A stretch of DNA of 64,000 nt from Morella rubra. Lineage: Eukaryota; Streptophyta; Magnoliopsida; Fagales; Myricaceae. The notes below the pieces were generated by a model, which worked only from the letters and a program-made list of their open reading frames with translations, had not been told where the DNA came from and searched no databases. The position numbers and the translations under genes were made by a program. Where the stretch lies: NCBI GenBank assembly GCA_003952965.2, contig CM025850.1, positions 27,156,560-27,220,559 of the forward strand. The letters are read 5' to 3'. Below, piece after piece: positions 26,301-38,133 of the stretch; the stretch's first letter is position 1; the number at the start of each line of letters is the position of its first letter.

Positions 26301-27633
26301 TTGATAATGGCCAGAGTCATCTCCTTTTAACAAGTAATAGATTGGAAGAGAAAGAAATGGAAAGAGTGTAGTCGTAGAACACAACGGTATGCAAGAGGAA
26401 TGTAGGAAAGGAATAGAAGGAAAGCCAAGATCTTACATAACAGTGACCAAAAAAGTTTAAAGGAGACAAGCAAGAACCACCCAATGGAACTCATTGAATA
26501 AAAGAGTGATCTCTGGGATGCAGCAAAGGAAAGATACATCACTCTGGGAGATACTAATTGTGACGATGGGTTTACGTAGCTGGAAGAGTACTTGTAAATT
26601 AGAGTATAGTTAATGTGATGAAGTGTAAGAGATTAAAATTAAAGATAAATCTTAGATGGAGGAGGATTCCACCTCCTTAAATGACATGAAGTGAAGATCT
26701 TATTCTGACTATTGGAGGGTTTTGCCTTTGAACTCTGGAATTTACACCAGAAGATGGTTTCTTATTCCTTTCATGCTTGTTAATGCATACAAGCCTGCTC
26801 AGATGTGGAGTTGAGCTCAAAACAGTCTACAGCAAATCAGCATTTGATCTTATCCTAAAATTTTGACTTGCTTACTCGTGATCTCTGCATATGACAAATC
26901 ATATTTATATAAAAAACAAGTAGATTCTTCTGATGTGGTCATTCTTCAAGTAACTTCATGAGATTCACTAAATCTTGACAATTGCATTGCTCAGTTGCCA
27001 GAGGACTGATGTTCACTCTTTTAGTTCCGAGGGTTGATGCTTAGCTATTATGGAGTTGCTTATATGTAGAAAGAAGTTTGGTAATATAAGAATGAAGGAG
27101 TGAAATGTGGTAGCTTTTTCCTTTGAATTTAATATGGTTATCTGTTGCTTGCTTAGTCTCTATAGAAGTAATATACATCTTCTTTCCATTTTTAATTATT
27201 TTATGTTCTTTATTATACAGGGGAGTTATGTGAGCTGAATATACATGCAAATGAGTTCCTTTATAAAGAATCCACTTCCACTGGCGAGATTGTTCAGAAA
27301 GTGGAGTCGCCAATTGACAAACTTGAGGCATTTAAGAATATATATAATAATTGTGGTGATGACAGAAAGAAGTTGACTGTTTACATTGGAGACTCAGTGG
27401 GTGACTTACTGTGTCTGCTTGAGGCTGATGTAGGGATTGTGATTGGGTCGAGTTCAAGCCTTAGACAGGTGGGGACTCAGTTTGGTGTTTCGTTTGTCCC
27501 ATTATTCCCCGGCTTAATCGAGAAACAGAAGAAATACATCGAAAAAGGTTCTTCTAGTTGGAAGGGGCTCTCTGGCATTCTTTACACAGTCTCCAGTTGG
27601 GCTGAGATACATGCCTTCATTTTGGGGTGTTAG
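17308..27633 (+). CDS. TH2: Thiamin monophosphate phosphatase TH2 (TenA + HAD), complete
   Basis: Exons are 17308-17672, 20577-20685, 23355-23645, 23802-24216, 24661-24927 and 27221-27633. All have GT-AG borders and join in frame to 620 residues, the usual size of plant TH2. The N-terminal half is a TenA/thiaminase-II-like helical domain (about residues 65-290; DVHFLRAFAQAYELA, AYTLGAMTPCMRLYAFLG). The C-terminal half is a HAD phosphatase with DFDLT (Asp324, Asp326) and GDSVGDLL (Asp540, Asp544). Plant TH2 hydrolyses thiamin monophosphate to thiamin before pyrophosphorylation, and the TenA domain acts in pyrimidine salvage. The first Met gives a basic, Ser-rich leader suited to mitochondrial import. 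In-frame Mets at 17461 and 17500 would give a shorter cytosolic form, as reported for Arabidopsis. Exons 3-6 lie inside the palindrome; exons 1-2 lie left of the visible arm. Confidence 0.95.
21561..21574 (+). repeat. Poly-C tract, 14 C
   Basis: It lies in TH2 intron 2. The mirrored tract at 63297-63319 has 23 G, the largest homopolymer difference between the arms. Confidence 0.95.
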
Positions 27634-29558
27634 AATCCTATTTGTCTCTCTCACGCACTGAACTTCAGAGAACGGGAGTCATTAATATATATTGCGACGA
27701 CACAATATACAAGTTGGTGGCTGATTTTAGTAGGGGCCACCCATTTGCTACTGTCTTCCCTTTTGGTTTTGCTACAGGGTCTTCTCGTTCAAAGGTTTGA
27801 TGTCAGTCTATCAGTGCTCTATGGCGTAGACAAGGTATTTGTCTCTCAATTGTTTCCTGCCGTTATTTCCTTTTTGCTCGTATCATCCTATAATTTGTCC
27901 TGACTTTTGTTAATATTTTAAGACTCCCACCTTTCAGGTTATTCAGAGAGGTTTCTGGCAGAGCAAATGATTCAGGAATGAAGATCATTGCATACTTTTG
28001 TCCATATAAGCATTTCAAGTACTGTATCCCAATTATATCCTATTTTATTGCTGTTCTATGTTTTGGGAGGAATAGCAATTAAAACGTTTGTATTTTCGTT
28101 TAAATTTTTGCGTATTTTTAAATCAGATGCACACAAATATGAGTATGTTGTGATGTTGGTGCTTAAGTTTGGTAATGGCGGTTTTAGTTTTACAGATTAC
28201 TGTTCTTATCTCTGGTTTGTTTGAGAAGTTGGAAGAAGGTTTTTTTACCATGTTTGGAGCTATTTCATTTGTTGCCTCCCTCACCACGGTCATGTGACAG
28301 CTCTCAACTACCAGGTTGTTGGAATTTCTGGTATTTAACTGTGATGACCGTAAGATGTATTTGGGTGTGCTGTGGCGAAACAGTGATCAGGATGTGATTC
28401 ACAAGAATCGAGAGAAGATTGGGTGTGTGGAACTTGATTTCCTCGTACCATTCTGTCATTAATCTCCGTAGGGTCGGTTGGTGCCCAGGAACAGAGAAAG
28501 GTCAAGCATATACGTTCTACGAATTGATTTATGAGACGTACATTTGTCTGTGCCAAGGATTCCATCTAGCGTTAGGAAGTAGGAGAAAGGATTATATGCA
28601 AATATAAATTATGTAAAGTTAGTGAAAATGAAGGTTGTAATTCGAAGAAATAAATTTAATATGTTGAGGTTAATTAAATTACTTAATGAGTCAAGTTAAG
28701 ATTAGGTTGCGTTATTTAATCTCTAATCTCATTAAATGATATGAAATATTAGATTTATTTTTTTAAATTAAAGTCATCCTTTTGCATGGGTTAAACAATT
28801 CCTCTTCGTAGATAATTCATTTTCAGGAAATAGTTTAAAGAAGTAACAAGGAAAAAGTCAAAAGACAATAGAATATATAAATTCGGATGAGAAAGAGCAG
28901 AGCAAAGAGTCCTTGACAGGAAATTTTATAAAGAGCGACAGGAAATTTTATAAAGGTGTAACTTAAAAATTAGTAGATATAATGTAAAAATAAAATGTAC
29001 ATATATTAAATAAATTAATAATTGATAGATGCAAATGAGTAGTTAAAATTGGAAAAAGCATATATTTATTAGAAATTCATTCCCTCAGCCATATCTCCAT
29101 AATAAAAGATCTTTTTTCGTGGAGTTTATTAGAGCAAATTTAACAAGTTCGGTCAATAACTAACCAAACAAAAACGAAAAAAAAAAAAAGAGTAGGGGAT
29201 TAATATCCGTTGAAAGTCATTTTCATCTATTTTTGCTTTTGGTCAATATTTCCGTCTCGATATACAGGAAGCCAAAAAAAGAAACTGGAAAAACGGAAAA
29301 GCCCAAAGTAGCAACCGTAAAACGACAAAACTGGTTCAGACATATTTGTCTACAAGTAATAAAAACGTCCGTTCCACGTGGCCACGCTTCACATGTGGCG
29401 TTAAATTCTCTTCCTTCCTACTTCCCCCATCTACAGGCTACAGCATTTCCCTCCTTTTAAACTTTTCCTTCCCAGATTCCCCTCGCTCTCTTCCTCTCAA
29501 AATTACCTTTTGTCTCTCTCACCCTCTCTCTCTACGGAATCTTTCCTCTTTCCCTCTC
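27634..29558. other. Intergenic region, TH2 3' UTR to plastid-type gene promoter
   Basis: The first part is probably TH2 3' UTR. A 22-base phrase (GACAGGAAATTTTATAAAG core) is tandemly doubled near 28915-28957. A GA/CT-rich leader just before 29559 is typical of a plant 5' UTR. No gene is visible. Confidence 0.45.
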
Positions 29559-32500
29559 ATGGCGGAAACTTCCTCTCTGTGCCTCTCACACTTCCCACGG
29601 ATTTCCCGCGCCAGAGAACCCGCTTCCTCCCTATTGGCGTTTACTTTCTCACCGAAATCCTTAACCTCTCATCCTCGTCCTTCTCGTCTCCTCCGTTTCG
29701 CAGCAAAAGCTTCCGATTCCGGAAGTAATTTCTCTGAGGACTCTTTCGGTTTCTTTCCTTGGAACGACGGTGATTGTGGCAAGTCATTATTCTAATCCTC
29801 ATATCATTTTATATATTGCTTCTTGAATTATATTTCTGTACTTTTTTTGTTTTGTCTAGTTTTTCTTACAATTGCATGATTAGTCTTGATCCTCAACCTT
29901 AAAGCACTCCAGGTATTAGCTCGAGAACCTGAGCGGCGCAATTCTTATCTTACTAGGACCTTATGGTAAATTAAGTTTTGGTTATGTTTGAGAAAATTTT
30001 AATGGCATTTGTTTGTTTCGAATTTTTACGGTTTGTTTGATTGTAAAGAAACTGTGGAAAAGAGAACGAGAAACAGGAGTTCCGTATGGATCAGGCGAAT
30101 TCCAGACTGTAATTGGATGTTAGATGTTCAATTTCTTTGTCGTGTTTCCCTCTCGTAATATCGGCAAGGGTTAGATATTCAAGAATTGCGTTTTCTAACT
30201 TCTTTTTATAATTTATTGAGGCCAATAAGTTCCTTGATGGTTTTATACCTACACAGATGTAATTGCCTTTGGTGTTTTAGAGAGAGGCCTTTCATTAGTC
30301 TGGCTCGCTTGGGACAAGATTCTTCTGAATGTGATGTTTGTGCGGCTAACCAATGAGATTTAAATTACTCTAAGCTGTTATTGGCTTAGGTTTTAAGATT
30401 CCGGGACTTGAGAGTTCATGGAAATTGGGGGCAGTACGGGGCTTAATTGACAGTTTGAGCAAACGCAGTTTTAGAGGAAAATTTGGTCATAAGCCAAGAT
30501 AATTCAAGGTTCTGGCGGTACAATCTGGAACAAAATGAGCATAATGTATTGGCAAGAATGTCGGATCATAAGGAAGCTATCATATCAGAGTGCTCTCTCT
30601 GTGCTTCCCAGGTTTCTAGAGCCTAACCTTGCTAGTTGATCCCACATTCATTTGACCAATAAAGATATTGAAGAATTTTTCACTTTGAATTTTTCCCTGT
30701 CCAAGAAATTGATGGTCTATGATTCTTGGATTACAGACATCCAATGGGTTCCTGAGGAGAGAGTAACATTGTTCACTGCTGATGGTCTCATTCAGATTGG
30801 AGGCTCCATGGTGCCTCGACGCATCTCTTCTTCAGATGTATGCCACTTTTACCGAGGCAACTTTAATACTTTAAAGAACATGAAATAATAGTTTTTTTTT
30901 TCTTTTTTGTATTTTTTTTTTCTTTCAAAAAGATCATCTATTAGTGTGGTGCTTTGTCGATTGGCCTTTTACTGACTAATGACTGCAACATCATGCTGTG
31001 CTTACATGGTAGCTTTTACATGCTTCTGCATATATATTGTCGGTACCTTTACCTGCCTGTGGCATATAAGAACAAAGGCCTCAGTGATATTGATTCTCAG
31101 GCGGATTCTGTAAGCCTCCTCATCTTAGTTTTGAATGTGTTAGTAAATCAGTAAATAAATGTGTGCACTTTGCAGAAGAAGCAAGCAAGAGCAAAAGCTG
31201 CTGAAAGATTTCAGCGCTTCCAAGAGAAGGATTACATGGATCCAAAGCAGGGTCTGTGTCTGGGTGCACTCTTTGATATTGCAGCGACAAATGTAAGCAG
31301 TCCCTTGCTGTTCTTTAACCTGCCCCTGGCTATTTCAGCTGTTTGTTTCATAAGCTAGAAAAAACCAGCAAAAAAAACAAAAAAAGAAGAGACCAGCTAT
31401 TTGTGTTTATCACTTATGAATACTGAACGTTTGGTTTAGGGACTTGATATGGGAAGAAGATTGTGTATCTTTGGGTTTTGCCGTTCCATTGAGATGCTTA
31501 GTGATGTTGTGGAAGATACAGTCTTGGAGCATGGTGGGGAGGTATGTCATAGTTCCATGTGTCTTCGTGTGCATGTACGTGTATTGTATAACTCAGTTAA
31601 TTTTATTTTCTCTCTTGTCAGTGTGGATATAGTGCAGTGTAATCCTTGTTTTGGCCTGTGGCCCCTCCCACAATTATGCTTCAGATTATGCCGAAGAGAT
31701 TCACGAGATGTTCTAGTCTCGTGACCATTGCATTTTTTATGGTTAAATAGGGGCATCAATGTATTAGGCTATGTGGAGCTTGGTTTGTTATATCCGACCC
31801 GGATAGTAGCCGACCCGATTCGACAGAGTGTTTACGGTTTAAGAAGGGATATTTTGTGAGACTTAGTCCATGGAGCCAAGGCTTGGGCCCAAATTCTTAC
31901 CTGGTTTATTTTGGTTATGTGGCGACCCAAGTCCTTTATATGTGGAGCTCAGGGTTAGGGTTTTATAATGCCAGAAAAGCTTGTCCTTTTGCGCCATTTC
32001 ATGCATGACGGCTGTCTCCTTGTACTTTGATCAATAATAGTAAAATCTCTACAATTCTGTGGACGTACCTCACATTGAGGGAATCATGTAAATCTCTGTG
32101 TCATTGTTTATTTCTTGTTCTTATTTTTCGTTTCTCACGTTATTCCGCAAAGAGGGAATCGTATTTTTTCCCAACATAATGTTGCACTGGAGTTCATCAT
32201 AGAATTCTCAATGGTGTTCTTCGTGGTATCCATACCTCTATTACTTTCCAAACATATTCACCAAGTGTCACCAAGTGTTGTTCAGTCAGTGGTAAAACCA
32301 AGTAAAGAATGAGGGTTTGTTGGACAGTTGAAATTTTAGTCCTACGTTAGCAATTGTTTTGAGAAATGGACTTGGCTGGCTATTTGTTGATAAAAGTTAG
32401 GACACAGCCTTGTTTTGTCCAGTTGGGTTTGTTTCTCAAGTAAATATCCATTAATTTTACATGTTTCGGTTCTCTGGGACTTTCATATGTCTCTTGATGA

Positions 32501-32987
32501 TTTTCAAATTGGTTGAGTGAATAGAATTGATTCGAAGTTCGTTTCCCTAAGGCTAAGGTAGTGTTTTATGGGAAATGAGTGGGCAGCACTGCTCATTAAA
32601 AATATGGATCTCTCCTCTGGGGAAACATATTTTTCTTCAGCATGTTGAATTGGAACCATGTATCAGTGGTTCTTGCTCTCGATCAGTTTATACACACTTT
32701 GGCTGTTGTCTACTTCTTCAAATAGTTCTACTGAAGGATTGTCATTGGGCTACATTTTCCAGTCAGCTCAGTATTTAGAATGTGTCGGATTGTCATTTGT
32801 CTGCATTAATGTGCAGGTTGTTGCTGCCGAGAAGGCAAGCAAATGTGGTTTGCATGAGAAGCTAACAATGACAGTTGCAGTGCCATTACTTTGGGGGGTC
32901 CCTCCTGTGTCTGAAACGCTGCACCTTGCCGTTCGAAGTGGTGGAGGGATTGTAGAGAAGGTCTCTTGGCAATGGGACTTTTTGTAG
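29559..32987 (+). CDS. Plastid-type protein of unknown function, left copy
   Basis: Exons are 29559-29778, 30737-30837, 31176-31292, 31440-31541 and 32817-32987, joining in frame to 236 residues. The first 50 or so residues are Ser/Arg-rich with few acids, as in chloroplast transit peptides (MAETSSLCLSHFPRISR...). The mature part has a short GFFPWNDGDCDIQWVP segment and a conserved-looking core (DYMDPKQGLCLGALFDIAAT, LDMGRRLCIFGFCRSIEML) and ends VSWQWDFL. I do not recognise the family or a catalytic motif; no membrane segment is evident. Intron 1 uses a GC donor (GCAAGT at 29779). A 9-base microexon (31101-31109) may add Ala-Asp-Ser, giving 239 residues. The reading frame is intact, so the gene is probably functional. 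Confidence 0.82.
31786..32176 (+). mobile_element. Solo-LTR-like insertion in intron 4 of the plastid-type gene
   Basis: The segment begins TGTTATATCCGACCC and ends TTTTTTCCCAACA. It contains a late AATTCTGTGGACGTA and a GGAATCATGTAAATCTC block reminiscent of copia R-U5 regions. No target-site duplication could be confirmed, so the ends are provisional. It lies in the sense direction within the 1.3-kb intron. Confidence 0.4.
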
Positions 32988-33577
32988 ACTCATAATTGAA
33001 TTCTTTTATCCTTCGTTTGTGCATTTTGTACATAGATTTGTTGTACAAAGACAAATGTCGTACTCAATTCTTGTTATCACAAGATGTCGATATCTCATTG
33101 AGCCTCCAATTTGCTTTAGTCCGTCGCATCAGTCACCTGGGCGATACTTTCTTTGAAACTGAAAGAGATGCCATTATTTATCCAAAGAGAACCAAGGAGC
33201 GGAAAGATCCAACCTAGCCTACCAAGAAGGATGATTGCACTTCCGTGGTTTCTTTCTTGCATATTCGGCCTCGGCCCTTAAAACAGGTACAAGGTGTCTA
33301 GGCCTGAGTAGCAGCAGCAGCAGTGGCGGTTTCTGCCGTAAACCCTACCGCTACCGCTTAGGACGGTAATGAATTTCATCAATGGGCTAAATTGTATTAA
33401 ATAATATATTAATAGCTCAATTTTTTTTTAACTATATTAATGTATTGACTAATTTTATCTGGACTATTGATGGAACTCATTAATGATTTGGCGATACTAG
33501 AACACTTGTTAAAACTTAAGTTTTAAGGCTGAAACTTTTCTTCTAAACAGGTTTCTTAGCTTCCATAAGAGGCATTT

Positions 33578-33677
33578 CAGATTACTTTCCAATCTACGTT
33601 ATGCCTTAAATAACATTCATATTGTTATGCAGATTACTTTTCAATCTATGTTATGCCTTACATAACATTCATATTTG
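33578..33677 (+). repeat. Tandem duplication, 2 x about 50 bp
   Basis: Unit 1 starts CAGATTACTTTCCAATC and unit 2 starts CAGATTACTTTTCAATC at 33630. Both continue through TTATGCCTTA and AACATTCATAT. Mirrored at 51197-51296. Confidence 0.8.
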
Positions 33678-34029
33678 GTACGTATTCTTTTCGGCCTGTT
33701 CCAGCTTCCAGATCAATTTAATAACTCACGTTTCTCGCAAAAGGATGTGCGTAGTAAATTAGCACTTAAACAATTGATAAATAATATCTCCCAGTCTCAA
33801 GATTTGCTTGAAAAGATTTTATGAGTACAATACTTAAGCTGTAACATCAGAAGTTGAAAAATATGAAAGGATATACAAATGTTGGCTACTTTAAAAAGTA
33901 ACTTTATGATCAGATCAAATCAGAGAGGCTTTTGTGGTCATTTCGCTTTATGCTCGTAGATAATGACCAAATGTTAACTTGCAATATTGATCAAATTAAT
34001 CATCAAAATAATAAATAACTAAAATCTAG

Positions 34030-34479
34030 TGTTCTCTGCTCCACCGATACGACTACCAGCACAAATCACAGCCACTAAAACTAATACATTACCATTGTAC
34101 TCTCCACCACCACAAATACAACTAAAGACTCACAACACAGACCACAACATTCCAAGCCTACAAGTGCAGGCCAAGTCCATACAAAGCTGCAAAAGAAGAA
34201 AAAGATTAATATGAAAAAAGAAGAAGATAAATAATAACGAGAGATAGAGATTTAAGTGGTTTGGTTTAAAAGACTTAAATTCACCACAAAAAAATTTTTA
34301 CGACTGTATTTTGTATTATGTATCCATACAGATTGCAAGTTAAAAGTATCTATTTATACAAAAAAATACAAAGTATGTCAGGAAGGATATTTCTACGGAT
34401 CTCAATAATTTCATATCAAATCTTATGTACCGATTGTGATAATATATCAAATAGTAAATATGAGTCTTACATACCAACA
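34030..34479 (-). mobile_element. Possible LTR fragment, left arm
   Basis: On the minus strand it begins TGTTGGTATGTAAGACTC, has TATAAATAGATA, and runs through the phrase ACTTAAATCTCTATCTC, common in copia LTRs. No coding region, partner LTR or target-site duplication was found. The downstream end is uncertain. Confidence 0.35.
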
Positions 34480-36679
34480 ATTAAGAATGAATTGTTTAGA
34501 AACCAAAAGAAGAAGCTGTATGAATTTTACAGATCAATTATATTGACAAGATATTTGTATAATGTGACCCATGATTGTTCCATCTATCCCGTGCATGGAG
34601 CGCTCCAGTGTTTTGACTCTTTTTGAGTTCCGCTAGTCGTCTCAAGAGCAGTCTACCTATTTGGATTTGTAGATTGTGCTTGTATTTCTAATTTTTTTTG
34701 CTCTATGTTTCCATACGATAATGAAAGCCTCATGCATTATTCCACCAAAAAAACAAGGAACCATCATTTTATATTTTGATTTTTAGAGAGAAGACCCACG
34801 ACTGCTCAATTTGTGTGGAAGTTCTTGCGACTTTGTATACGAGTCGCGACATTTTACACATGTTGCGGGCCTTGCAGCCACCGTCGTGGCAACAATAAAA
34901 TTGAACTTTTTAACCTTCTGTTGGTTTCTGTTTGGACTTTGCTCTGGTGCGCTCCTCCCCTGTTTTCTGTTGGTTCTGCAGACAATAAAATCACTGCTAA
35001 ATTTTGATAAAAAGAAAAGCGAGATCGCATTACCAGTTGAATTTCAAGGCGATGACTCATAGAAACTCAAGATGGGATTGATTGGATGGGCAGCTAAAGG
35101 CAGTTTACAAATCTAATCAAGTTAGCTGTACAGAGAGGCTTGTAGAAAGCCTCGCACTGATTGCTCTGTTTCTTTTTATATATCTGCTATACAGACCACA
35201 CAGCCTAGCACTCTTTACATAGAAGGGATTGCATTATGAAGAAACTATTTGTAAAAAGTTAGATTGTCAGTAGGTGCCTGACCTTTTGACCTTTTACACT
35301 CCACTAGAATAAGACATTCCCAGCAAATCCATCCCCCATAGCTTCCAGACAAAATATTTTTTTTATCTTGTATATAAATGCCCCTAGCTGGCAGACCCCA
35401 TTTGTCTAATCTGATCACGAGAAGCAAACAAAAATGGAGAAGAGGTCAATGGGTTTAATCGTCAACACCAGCTTGATTTTTCTTCTATCTCCCAAGAAAA
35501 TTGAGTACTTTAGATATCTCTAAAACCATAGTAAGACCCATCAACCAATGAGTAGCTGCGGCATCATTATCTTGGGACCATATATTTTTGGAGACCTAGA
35601 GACTGCTTTTTCCCACGAGGATTCTCTATCATTTTGCATTATAGATGACTTCTTGTCCTTTTATAAACTCTCTGTCCCAAGTTGGATTTGTTTTCTGACT
35701 AATTCATCTTCTAATCCAGCTTCTGCCCCTAATTACCGCGAAAGTCCTTTTCTAAGTATCAATTATTGGAATCCACGCTCACATGTGTCTTCTTCCTTCT
35801 GTTTATTTGTTTAGCTATTGTTTTTTTTTAGTTTTTTTTTTCTTTTCATTTTTGCAAGGTTTCTATCTTGTGTCAATTTTTTTTAAAGCAAAATAAGGAG
35901 CAACTTTCATTGGAGAAGTGTGCGAGTGGTACTAATTGGACAACGGCCCCTTTAGTGCTAACTTGTTTCATTTGACTTGTGTACAATTCAGACTCTTTTA
36001 ATCTCCATGGCCTAACCTGTGCTACCAAATTGGATCCCAAAGTTAAACATGTTGCGTTTGCAGAAAGAAACATCGGCAGAAAGACCCTCTTGAAATTTTT
36101 AAGACCAACAAGATGTCAGACATCGTTTTACTGCCTAGCCTTCCATTATATTATAGTGGTGTTTAGAAAGAGATTAGGATCAACATCAAGTCTTTTTTAT
36201 GATTGTTCTCAGGCAATACCGACAAAAATCCAGGGCCTTCAGGCCCGGCTTTGCCGGATTCGAGGTAACATATAAAATCATATCGCAGATCTTCAAGAGT
36301 GCTCAAATTTAAAAAGATTAAGGGGGACAAGAACTACTGAAGTAATTGTGCATGCTTGAAAGTTAAATTCCTTTTTTTTTTTTTTTTTTTTTTGTCTTTT
36401 ACATTTGATGGCTCTGGCTTGCCTAGTTTCCATGAAATTTATGCCCAAATGCTGCAGTTAACTGAACTGACACACATCATTTCCCAAAAAGAAATGCACG
36501 AAGGAAACTTTTTTTCTATGTACTGTCAAGAAAAGTGTTTCCATCAGGAACACTCACCCATTCCACAAAGCAGAGTCCAAATCTGAGTCTTTAACCTTTT
36601 TGCTTAGTCGAATCTTGAAAGTAGAAACCCATCCCTTCCATTCCCTTCATATCTTTTGTGATTTTACCCACAGTCAGCA

Positions 36680-38133
36680 TCAGTAGTACGACAGCCTTTC
36701 CTCTGTCTTATGTTCATCAAACAAAAAGCTGCTTCCATCACCAGTACTGCTAATCAGCTGCTTAATTTCCTCAAGGCCATAGTCTAATGTACTTCCTCCC
36801 CACATAGCATTTTGCCTTTCAATCAAACCGTTACCATGATCACTTCCATTGGAAGTCGAGAACCTCTGGCTTCCGTCAACCCCATTGTAAAAGCAATTAT
36901 GCAGACCCATCTGTACTTCACCATAAGTTTCAGCTGGAGCGCCAGCGCCACCACCATATTCGTAGTCTCTTTCTTTGCTATGGCTAATGTGGTTGTTAGA
37001 ACTTCCATCAGAAGAGCTGCAACTAGCTTCGCTTCCAAATATGAGCAGATTGTCTTTCAGATTGTAACTTTTTGGCGGACCCACAAAACTCTCTTGGGAT
37101 TGAAGAAATGGAGCTGCATTTGTAGAGTAATTGCTGCTCAAAAGACTTGATGTAAATGAAATGGGTTCCAGACCTGTGAAAGAACTGGTTGGGGTGTAGT
37201 AAACACTGTTGCTCCCTTTGTATGAGGCAGATGTTGCTGTCGATGATGATGGTGAAGCTTGAAGGACAGTGGAGAGATTGAGCTGGTGAGTTTTCCTCTG
37301 AGATGGAGGAAATATACCCATGAGTTTCTTCTTAAGCTTGGTGTTCCAGTAGTTCTTAATATCATTATCAGTCCTGCCAGGCAACTGAGCTGCTATTATT
37401 GACCACCTGCAGTTGCAGAAATAAATATGACTGACCTTTTTGAAACTCTAGCTGACTACTGGCAAGCAATCTTTTTCCCAAAAATGACAGGAAACCGAAA
37501 ATTGAATATTTTTACAAGAATTATCAGCCAAATTCCCAAAAGAGGAGAAGAATATATTATTGATTTTCAAGGAATTCAAATAATTTCCTAGCTTTTTGTT
37601 GGAAAAAAAAACAAGACAGATCAAACATGGTCAAACTTTACAAGAAAGTGGGTGGGAAATTTTGAAAATCTAAATCGGAATAAGTTGGAGAGTGTTATAG
37701 CTACCTGCTTCCGATGGTAGCAAAGAGGCTGCAGATTATTCTATCTTCGTCTTCAGAGAATTCACCATGTTTAATGTTGGGTCTGAGATAGTTAAGCCAT
37801 CTCAACCGGCAGCTTTTCCCACATCTCTTAAGACCTGATGGAAACCAAACCGTTGATCATGAAGATGAATACAATAACAAGATCTACTTCAGAAACTAAG
37901 AGAAGAGAAACCAATAAGAGGGTATCATTTCTCTTGGAACAGCTTCCAACCTTTTACTAAACTCAAAATACAAGGAAAATGGAAAAAATATTCTTACCTG
38001 CTTTCTGAGGAAGAGCAATCCAGTTCCCACCAGTCCCATACTTGTCTATATACTCTTTTAGCTTTGCATCTTCTTCAGGTGACCATGGTCCTCTTTTCAC
38101 GTTCGCCTTGTCACAACAGGGAGCCCTTCCCAT
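36680..38133 (-). CDS. R2R3-MYB transcription factor, MYB36/RAX group, left copy
   Basis: Exons are 37998-38133, 37705-37834 and 36680-37406, joining to 330 residues; the 136/130-base first exons are the standard R2R3-MYB layout. The R2 repeat (about residues 14-64) and R3 repeat (about 65-115) carry the regular Trp residues, and [17 protein letters not shown] is the start typical of subgroup 14. Members control axillary meristems (RAX) or Casparian strip formation (MYB36), binding DNA in the nucleus. The C terminus is Ser/Asn-rich and ends near [10 protein letters not shown], a motif also seen in this subgroup. An upstream in-frame Met (38172) would add 13 residues; the family start is preferred. 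A TATA-like AATAAATATATCTC lies about 120 bases upstream. The coding sequence is identical to the right copy. Confidence 0.95.

Larger units (their letters stand above)
32988..36679. other. Intergenic region between plastid-type gene and MYB, left arm
   Basis: The two genes converge here tail to tail. It holds a tandem duplication at 33578-33677, an LTR-like segment at 34030-34479 and a 22-T run at 36371-36393. Short frames on both strands have no domain. No further gene is visible. Confidence 0.5.

Noticed and set aside
33310..33360. CAG-repeat and GGTAGCGGTAG-like stretch as a coding tail of the plastid-type gene
   Set aside because: It lies downstream of the stop at 32985-32987 with no splice signal that would bring it into frame.
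36812..37150. Plus-strand frame of 112 codons over MYB exon 3, and its mirror at 47725-48063
   Set aside because: Antisense shadow of the Ser-rich MYB C-terminal coding region, with no domain of its own.
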